Source: Triatoma infestans (taxonomy: Eukaryota; Arthropoda; Insecta; Hemiptera; Reduviidae). Taken from it: DNA of 64,000 bases. Made by a program: the position numbers and the translations under genes. Location of the stretch: positions 1 to 64,000 of the forward strand of contig JAAEAF010014722.1 of assembly GCA_011037195.1 (NCBI GenBank), read 5' to 3'. A model generated the notes under the pieces. The model had not been told where the DNA came from. It made no database searches and worked only from the letters and a program-made list of their open reading frames with translations. This document shows positions 56,745 through 64,000 of the stretch, piece after piece (position 1 is the stretch's first letter; each line of letters starts with the position of its first letter).

Positions 56745-57175
56745 TTATTAAGAGGAAGTATTATGATTGTGACAAATTTTCGCAATTAAGTTTTCACCGG
56801 AATTGTGTTTTGAGGTCCCCTGAGTTAAAAAAAAAATATGATTTTTGGTCTGTCTATGTTAACAGAATATCTCAAAAACGAGCAGCTCAAACCTCGTACT
56901 AACTTTGAGCATCTGACACGAAGGTTCGCTCAAAATCCCTCAATCCATCGGAAATGCAATTTTATGAATGTTTTTGATTTTCTCGAAAACGTCTCCAAGG
57001 ATTTCGAAATACTAAACTAAATTAGAGGGAACTGAAACGTTAAGCTTTCCTATAAAGTATCACTTCAATACAATATATGGTTCTACCATTTACGTAATAT
57101 TAACAAATACTAGAAGCATTGCTAGAATTCCAAATATGAAGAAAATTGGTTCCACCGGAAGTGCGACCATACAAA
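56745..57175 (-). repeat. Diverged HINE-like fragment
   Basis: Antisense blocks: 'ttattaagaggaagtattatg', 'gaggtcccctgagtt', 'tatctcaaaaacgag', 'ggttccaccggaagtgcg' (57,150). Frame 56,838-57,020 is a translation of it. Confidence 0.55.
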
Positions 57176-57435
57176 ATAGAAGGTGTGAAATGTGGGTGTA
57201 AATGTTAGGCCAATCAGAAATTTACAATTATCATGTTGACCACTACACACATTTGACACCTTCTGTTCTACACTGTGGTTGGTTTAATTATTTTTACTAG
57301 TATAAAAACTAGTTTAGAATTTTTTTTTTTTTACTAATTTTCCCTTCGTACGTATCAAATTATATATATACAAAAACAAAAAAAAATGAAAAATCAAGTA
57401 ATTTCTAACATAATATTTAGTGTTTTATAAAATTA

Positions 57436-58200
57436 ACTAGCTAAACCCGCTACGCTTAGCTGTGGGCTCAGTCTGATTTTAATTATTACGGAAGTAAATA
57501 GAAGTATGACAGTTAACATAAATTCAGCAAGAAAACACATCATTCAATTTAATAACATGCTTTGCGTTGCTGTGAACTGAAAGGAAAGAAAGAAAAAAAT
57601 GTTTTTAACTGAAAGAATGTTTTTAAGAGCTGAATGCACTGTTCTACCTCCTTCCATCAACGTAGCAGCATTACCTGAAGAAGCAAGTGTTAACGCAATA
57701 TGGCCATTTGAACGGATTTTAGCCGGGATTAAGGAAATGAACGTTTTTCCAGTTCCACCTGGAGCCTCCAAAAAGTAAATCCACCGGATTGATTGGTCAC
57801 AGTTTGTAGGATGGTATCAAATGCTATCTTTTGTTCATGAAGGAGTTTCAGTGTATTTTCTTGGACGAATAGCAGTAAGTCATTTCTGGTGTATGATTGC
57901 TCTCTGAGCGGTTCTCTCTCGAATGTTGCATTGATCGACTTATTCGGTACTGTTACTCTCAATAGTGCCAACAGCTTGCCACACATTGTAAGACAAAGAT
58001 CCTCAATGAAGATTACGCTACATTGTATATTTCTTCTGTGAAGAAATCCAAGCCATGATTGTGTTTCTTGACGTATTCTGTGCAGAATATCTTTGGCAGA
58101 GAGCGCGCCACGATCGTGACGCGTTTGCATCTGTCTATTTCTGCTAAACTCACAAAACGTTCGGAATTTCCATGGGAAACTTCGGAATTAAAAGTATATA
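57436..58200 (-). pseudogene. Helitron relic: Pif1-like helicase fragment and 3' terminus
   Basis: On the minus strand, 58,130-57,729 encodes helicase-upstream sequence ending 'FDTILQTVTNQSGG'. After one frameshift, 57,771-57,600 encodes 'EAPGGTGKTFISLIPAKIRS' (Walker A, GGTGKT) and 'LASSGNAATLMEGGRTVHSA', the start of a Helitron Pif1-type helicase. About 110 bp further on, GCTAAGCGTAGC and then CTAGT followed by T (57,435-57,440 on the plus strand: aactag) look like a Helitron 3' hairpin and end. The Rep domain and most of the helicase are missing. Dead. Confidence 0.75.
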
Positions 58201-59139
58201 TAAACACTCTTATATAGAAATGTAACGTTGTGTAAAAATTTCAAATCAATCCATCGATTACTTTTCGAGTTTTGCGGCCACAAGCATATGGATGCTGAAT
58301 TTTTATATATATATGTAGATGTGAGCTATACTAAAAAAAAATTCAGAATTTTCATTCCACTGTTGAAAAAGAAAGCAAAAGAAAAGTTGGCAGAAATGCA
58401 AGATATAGTGTAAGTCCGCCATTTTGTATTTGGCCGTTTATGCTAATGGAAAAAATAAAATTGATGTTAAACACCCACACAAAAATTTTTCTAATGAATT
58501 CATAATATTCAGTAGAAAAACATTGGTTAGACCTTGGAGGGAGTTTTTAGCTATTCTATATATTGTCTTAAATTTTATGTAGATGGCGCAGTCCGCAAAT
58601 TATTGAAAGAAAACAACTATAAAGATAGTATTCTATGTATGAGCTAATTTAATCAAAATGTAATTCCTCGCAACTTAAAATTAAAATCGATTAAAAAAAA
58701 AAATCGAACTAATTATTAGTGCAATTAAGCAATTATATATAATAAGATAAAGCGTTATATATTGGAGTTCAAAAATCTAGAGACTATATAACTAGGTATG
58801 TGTAAATTGGAATTCGAGAAAGTCAGGTGAGTGTTTCACATCAGATTTTTTCAGTTATATGTGAAATTTGTAACTATGTAATAATCGTATAAATAAATCA
58901 TGAAAACCAAGTAAACTGCAGTCAGAGGAACTCGTGTTTTACACCAGATTTTTTTTTTTTTTGCTAGATCACGTTTTAAAAGTTAACTAGTACATGGATT
59001 TCGCAATAAAAATAATATGTGCAGTTAAAAAAAAATACAAGCAGTAGGCATCGGATTGGTTTAATGGAGCCCTAAGTCATAGATTGGTTTCAAGGGTGTC
59101 ACGATGCCAAATAGTTTGAGAACCAGATTGAGTGTATCA
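58201..59139. other. Unassigned DNA
   Basis: 58,225-58,320 ('atttcaaatcaatccatcga', 'ttttatatatatatgtag') resembles sequence commonly seen near transposon ends. 58,795-58,850 and 58,905-58,960 are two HINE-like 5' end fragments (gtgtttcacatcaga; gttttacaccaga). No gene. Confidence 0.45.
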
Positions 59140-59275
59140 ACTAAATTTGCTTTGTGCGTGCAAGTCTATGTTATCACACTGTTTTGAAAAATACATCCTA
59201 ATGATGGGCAATCGCCCATCGTGGTCGATGACCACAAAAAGAAGCAGGCTATCATGGAAAATATCTCTGAAAAAT
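59140..59275. repeat. Decayed CCGGTTTCG repeat (family P-A) half
   Basis: Matches the right half of the 1-289 element: 'tgtgcgtgcaagtctatgtt', 'atcacactgttttg', 'tcctaatgatgggcaatcgc', 'ggtcgatgaccacaaaaaga', 'aggctatcatggaaaat'. The CCGGTTTCG box itself has been deleted. Confidence 0.6.
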
Positions 59276-61945
59276 AATGTTTATTTGTAATAATAGAAAA
59301 ATGATTCAGTCTATAAATAAATTCATAATGTTCCCTCACTATAGATTTTATTCATACATAATTATAATGGTGACGATGGAAAAATTAATTAAACAAAGAT
59401 CCATTATCAAAAACAAATTCTGTAGAAATCCGAATTCGGGCAAATAAATTTCTCAAGAGTTTTTACCGTCCCAAGAAGACGTAGCTATCGATGTGCATAT
59501 GAAGTCGTTGCCAAGTTTCAATGGCCATGGACTCCTATGGATGTAATTTTGTTCTTTTGGAGGGACTCTCTGACCAGTCCTTATCAATTTTTGTCCAGTA
59601 GCAGTAACTCCTAGCTAGCGCCTTCCTTCAGTCTCGTTATGCCATGTATTTTCTCCGGTATTTAATACTGAAGTGTTTTGGGGGAATTATATTGGAATAT
59701 TAAATATTCTCATTATATTATTATATATCACATGGAGAAAAATAACTATTGGTTTGTAACAACCAAAAAATGATCAGATTATAAATAAACTCATAATGTT
59801 ATGGAAGCGAAGTACATTGAAGTGGCAGGAGAAACTTTTGAGACCATGGACAAAATTTTTCTAAAAGAGGTTCCCCCCATATTTCAAAATTTATTGAGCG
59901 ACCCTCTCTTATATACAGTCCTTTAGCGGCCCTGTCTGAAGCCTCCAGTCTAATTAGGATATCTTTAGATATGAGACACTTTCCAGCTGGACCTAGCAGC
60001 GCGAAGAAATGCATACCAAACAATACCTGCAGACCCTTCATTGATGAGTAAATATTCATTAATAATAAGCCCCTCTTAAATTGTTTTAATCTAGGAAAAA
60101 CCATGTTTACAGGAAATAACTACTTAAATGAACACAGTGAATAACATACAAACTAAACCAAATATTTTTTTTTATTAATTTTTTATAATAATTAACCATT
60201 GTTTTCGTCAAAACACACTTGAGTATTTTTTGGGGGGACATTAGGAATAAATAATCTAATGTGAAAAACTCAACGATTTTTTTCTCACTGCAGGAAATCC
60301 AATTATAACTTGGGATATTTACTCAACGTTTAGTTGCCTATAATGTGCCTTAATATAGCTCTTCCAGGACGTCCAAATAAAAACAAAACAGATTTACTAG
60401 AAAATGGTTCAAGTAAAAGTGATCAGTATTAATGATGGTGGTTAGTGTGCGAATTTTAAAGAAAATCGTTGAGCCCATTTACGACTTTTTTTTTTAAATT
60501 TTCTTTATATAATTATATATAAAAGACAAATTTCCTTGTAATCTCAAATTTTACATATTTGTTCTAACATAAAATATAATACAAATGTGGGGGAATAAGC
60601 ACCTACCTGTTAACCTTGGTAGGGAAGAGAAGTGATTATTTTTGGCCCAGTAGAGCGCACTAAAAACACTCAATCAACTGCATATATCATTAGAAATTAA
60701 ACGCTACAAATTCCGTACTTTTTTTTGGAAAAATATTTCAAACAAAAGTGATACGGTTATTTAAAAAAAATCTGGTATGAAGTTAGTATAAGCTTAAAAG
60801 AAATCGTTATAGATTACCAAAACATTAATTTTCCCAGATAATTATTTCAAATAAAAGTGATTAGAATTCATTTGTATACGAAGTTTAGTAAAGCAAATCG
60901 CAAAAGGCGTAAAAGAAAGTAAAAAATATTCAGTAAAATATACTCCCTTGATGGAATTGAACGAAGGCTTCGTTACAGAAGTTGTTGCAGTCCTAATGAG
61001 AATATCAAGTATGAGGCTATCAATACTCCTCACAAGCCAATTACTGACGATGGTAACATGACAACTCAATTCTTATTCACATATTTCATGGACTCCATCA
61101 TGAACGCGATTGATGTGGCAGATGCACTGCACCTAGTCCTGGATTGTCCCATAATAATACAGCACTACTTGGCAAGCGTGGTGTGAAAAACGTCGTGAGA
61201 AAAACGCCTAATGCAAACAAAGCATGACAATGTACATCGGCAATAAATGAAAATCTCCTCTATGCATGCATTTACTGGTCTCACTTTAACATTGTTGAAT
61301 TCTTTGATAAACGCACAATACCTTTGATTACACTGAGCGACCGTTTTTTGCCGCTCATTTAGTGCATCGTTAATACTAATCTTTGTTAAACCTGTTCGCA
61401 TATTGAGGAAAGACTTGGTCGTAAAATTATAGATCTGGAGGTCAAAGATTCAAACGCTGCGAAAGGCCAGTCAGTTAGGATATACATATATCAGACGCAG
61501 GTCGTATTCAATATTATTCTTAGGACCGAAATTATAAATTAAAATTAGATTGGTTCTAATAAATGTCCTACAGTTGGCGGGCCTTTACGGCTTATAAAAG
61601 CAAAAATATACTGCATACAAATTATTGGTTAAATTTGTAACCTTTTTCTCTTTACAAAAATATATAAAAAATTTAGAAAATGTACGTTGAATAGATGTTA
61701 ACAGATTTTTACTGACAAAAATAATAATTTTTAAAAGATAGAATTTTTTAAGTTTAATCCTGGCGAGATGTTAGAAACATCAATTTTTTTAACAAAGAAA
61801 TCACCAAAGCCCATAGCCGCAACTGCCCCTTAGTTTAGAAGAAGTCCAAGTAGTTACTTTTGGCATATTAATGCACAAATAATAATAATGCTCTTGTAAT
61901 GCAATTGAAATAAATAAAATAGCCACTTAATAAATATAGTATTAC
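59276..61945. other. Unassigned DNA with two protein-like minus-strand frames
   Basis: 59,799-60,104 (101 residues: 'LIRLEASDRAAKGLYIREGR') and 61,165-61,401 (78 residues: 'INDALNERQKTVAQCNQRYC') have protein-like composition, but I do not recognise a family and neither has supporting splice or promoter signals. They may be transposon remnants. The rest is AT-rich with short HINE-like blocks at 60,740-60,960. Possible further exons of the minus-strand gene could lie here unseen. Confidence 0.35.
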
Positions 61946-62059
61946 TTTTTCAGGCCTGAATTTTGCTACCTCCTCCTGAAGAACAGCTTTAAAGTAACTG
62001 CCAACAACTCCATGGAATTGGAATGCTCCAGTGCTTGCTTCTTTAATTAATATGATTAC
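61946..62059 (-). CDS. Candidate host coding exon 2 (unrecognised protein)
   Basis: On the minus strand a T-rich tract ending ...ttttttag precedes 62,059. The exon runs 114 bp without a stop in one frame and ends CCTGAAAAA|GTAATAC at 61,946/61,945. It encodes 38 residues, VIILIKEASTGAFQF followed by HGVVGSYFKAVLQEEVAKF. Composition and codon use are protein-like, it matches no repeat in the window, and its phase 0 start fits the phase 0 end of the candidate first exon at 63,875-63,913. I do not recognise the family. Downstream exons were not found with confidence. Confidence 0.5.
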
Positions 62060-62736
62060 CTAAAAAAAAAAAAAAATAATAATCACTTATTTTTTACTAA
62101 GGCTATTTTCTTTTATTTTGTTCATTAGTTTAAGTTTTATTTGGAAAAATGCACACCGCTTGTTCTGTATAGATGAATTGTTTCCAATATAGATAATAGT
62201 TAAGTGTGACCATTGTTAATAAAACTAGCAAATTGTTTTTGTTTTAATTTTAAGTTAATAATATTACATAATATAAAGACTGATTTTATCAATTGATAAA
62301 ATCGTTAGTTCCCACAGCCTCCGCCGACATATAGCAGAAGCTTGTAATTAAGCTGCCAATGAATCATTAAAAATGTTTATTGTTTGAAAGAAATTCTTAC
62401 TTACAAAAGTTTTGTCATTGATCAAAAAATAAACTTTAATTGAATACCAACTTAACCCACTCATCAAGTATCAACTTATCAAAAGGCGCCATATGCCTGT
62501 AACCTTCACAGACCTTCGTGCACTCTAGTGATAAACTAATGTATCTAAAATACCTCATTGTTTTTTTTCTTCAACATAAATTCAAAATTAATATGTCATT
62601 TAAAATAACTTGAATTCAGTGATAAATATTATTAAACAAGAGGGTTTATATGTGATTGTTCATGTGAGCAGGTTACAGAAGTTAGTTGTCGTCCATCTTG
62701 GGGTCACGCTTGTAAGTAATTACCTACCATATTTTT

Positions 62737-63600
62737 CATCAATTTATTCGATTGCAATTTTCGTTAAAAACAGGACTCCAAATATTTTCTTCATGTCTTA
62801 GTAGATCACTCGTCGTCACAATGGCAAGAGTCTATTAAACTCTATCTATTAAAATGACTAAACTCTTTTTTAGTGCCTAACTAATATTTGAGAAGTAGAG
62901 AAATGGATAACTCATCTGTTTGTTTTCTCTTTTTTTTTGCAGAATTTGAAGCGGAAGGTTGACTGTTGGCTGTTTTTGAGAAAGTAGCCATAATAACGTC
63001 AGATGAGTATGATGATGGTCTCATATGTTTATATATTGTATGCAAGCAATAAATTTTTGATAAGTTTTCATTTTATTTTAGAAAGAGAATAGGCAATTTC
63101 AAGTAAATGAAACAAAAACATACTTTATTATAAATTTATTTTTCTGAAATATTACGGTATAAATAACAACAATAAATACAGATATGTTTCTACATACAAA
63201 AAAGTTAAGACAATCTAAACTTTCGTAAGTCTTGCAGAAGAATTTTCCTGCATAGATTAGTTTTGTTTTTTTTACCTTTGCGTTGTTTATGTGCCACTAG
63301 ATCGATTCCAAATTGTGTCTTTTAAAGATCTCTATAGACATCTAGTTTAAATTCATTTTCTAGAAGAAGAACTTTATATTCGTTTCATATTTTTGAAGCC
63401 CTAGCCTAGGCTACAGTTAATTATTAGAATAGAGTAATATAAATAATAAAGATTTCTTTGCTGAATATATTCTTCATCAATTATACGATTACGATTTTCT
63501 TTAAAAAGAGAGGTTTCCAAATATTTTCTTTATGTCATAATAGATCAGTCCGCGTCACAATGGCAAGAGATCTATCATTAAAAGTGACTAAACTCTTCTT
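62737..63600. repeat. Diverged direct duplication (62,737-62,860 and 63,477-63,600)
   Basis: Both carry 'tcatcaattt/tatacgatt', 'ccaaatattttcttcatgtc' or close, 'gtagatca', 'gtcacaatggcaagag' and 'tgactaaactcttc', in the same order and orientation, 740 bp apart. They lie between the two candidate minus-strand exons. No intact frame is shared, so this is an intronic duplication or a repeat. Confidence 0.6.
62938..63052 (+). other. Terminal-exon-like signals (weak)
   Basis: A T-rich tract ending tttttttttgcag at 62,942 is followed by about 100 bp and the polyadenylation signal AATAAA at about 63,048. The first frame stops after a few codons. It could be the last exon of a plus-strand transcript or chance. 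Confidence 0.2.
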
Positions 63601-63874
63601 TAAAGTGTTTTAATTAAATCTTTGAGAATTACAATAAAGGAAAAAATCATGTGTTTGATTTATTTTTTTTTTGCAAATCTTTTCTAAATCAGTGTGAATC
63701 TCTATTATTATTTTAATGCAATAACAACAGAGCAAAATCTGGTTTGGAACTGTTTTATATAAATGCGCATTATTTTGTCCCAAAAATTCAACCGCTCCAA
63801 AAAAAAACTGAATGGATATTATTTTTTTTATAAACTAAAGTAAGTTTAAGTAATGATTTTTTTTTTACGCTTAC

Positions 63875-63913
63875 CTTCTTGCTGTGAATAATCTCCGCAT
63901 TTTTCACAGTCAT
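63875..63913 (-). CDS. Candidate first coding exon (start codon, 13 codons)
   Basis: On the minus strand, ATG at 63,913-63,911 (context acgtATGa) opens a frame MTVKNAEIIHSKK that ends at a strong donor, AAGAAG|GTAAGC (63,875/63,874), in phase 0. It joins in frame to the candidate exon at 61,946-62,059. Together they would give a 51-residue N-terminus with no signal peptide. No family recognised. The start is chosen as the first ATG in frame; an upstream mini-ORF precedes it. Confidence 0.45.
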
Positions 63914-63926
63914 ACGTGCTTTTTTT

Positions 63927-63965
63927 TCAGAATAAGTTTTCATTTCCAAAACTCACATCACTCAT
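63927..63965 (-). promoter_or_regulatory. Upstream mini-ORF in candidate 5' leader
   Basis: ATG at 63,965-63,963 starts a 12-codon frame (MSDVSFGNENLF) that stops at 63,927, 13 bases before the candidate main start. If the leader is transcribed, such an upstream frame would lower or condition translation of the main frame. This rests on the exon call being right. Confidence 0.3.
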
Positions 63966-64000
63966 TTTGCGATCCCCAAACAACAAATCTATTCACTCTT

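Larger units (their letters stand above)
62060..63874 (-). other. Candidate intron of the minus-strand gene
   Basis: Bounded by a donor GTAAGC (63,874-63,869) and an acceptor TTTTTTAG (ending 62,060). It contains the duplicated segment at 62,737 and 63,477 and otherwise AT-rich sequence with no recognisable transposon, in contrast to the rest of the window. Confidence 0.4.

Noticed and set aside
59799..60104. 101-residue minus-strand frame as a gene
   Set aside because: Protein-like composition, but no recognised family, no splice or start support. Left as unassigned.

Overview
The window looks like intergenic or intronic DNA from a large, AT-rich, repeat-laden arthropod genome. Insect is most likely and a hemipteran is only a guess. 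The reasons are mariner transposases of arthropod type, jockey/R1/I-type LINE ends, tRNA-derived SINEs, gypsy-type LTRs and a complete lack of bacterial gene organisation. No rRNA gene, CRISPR array or long host gene is visible. Most longer open frames are translations of repeats.

The dominant component is one interspersed family of about 0.9-1.0 kb, with nine near-complete copies and many fragments on both strands. Read in the orientation that starts TCTGGTGTGAAACACTCACAC, it has a 5' subterminal box ACTTTCTCTTACTCC, tandem modules of about 300 bp that each open with CACTTCCGGTT, a CA/TG microsatellite, and a 3' hairpin that contains the inverted copy of the 5' box. This is the plan of Helentron-associated elements (HINE, DINE-1-like); I call it 'HINE-like'. 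A paralogous empty site (about 54,085) confirms both of its ends.

Region by region: 0-6 kb holds two palindromic elements carrying a CCGGTTTCG box (one split by a LINE with a 10-bp target duplication), a SINE and LTR-like elements. 6-20 kb holds decayed HINE-like pieces, a rearranged mariner cluster (11.3-15.2 kb) and LTR-like copies. 21-30 kb is a nest of HINE-like copies with a 31-bp inverted-repeat element, an internally deleted mariner and a nearly intact 1,318-bp mariner. 31-40 kb holds a LINE inside a SINE, two long SINEs, further LINE remains and a possible small exon at 37.6 kb. 40-49 kb holds HINE-like copies and a dead mariner. 49.7-51.0 kb is an unclassified inverted-repeat element. 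53-58 kb holds a solo gypsy-type LTR with a 4-bp duplication, a LINE end, a HINE-like copy and a Helitron helicase relic. 61.9-64 kb carries the only convincing host-gene signal: two in-phase candidate coding exons on the minus strand with good splice sites, a start codon and an upstream mini-ORF.

The genes here do not form a pathway. What can be read is the order of insertions: LTRs into older repeats, mariners into LTR and HINE-like copies, a LINE into a SINE, and SINEs into HINE-like copies. All coordinates of degenerate copies are approximate, because no alignment could be run.
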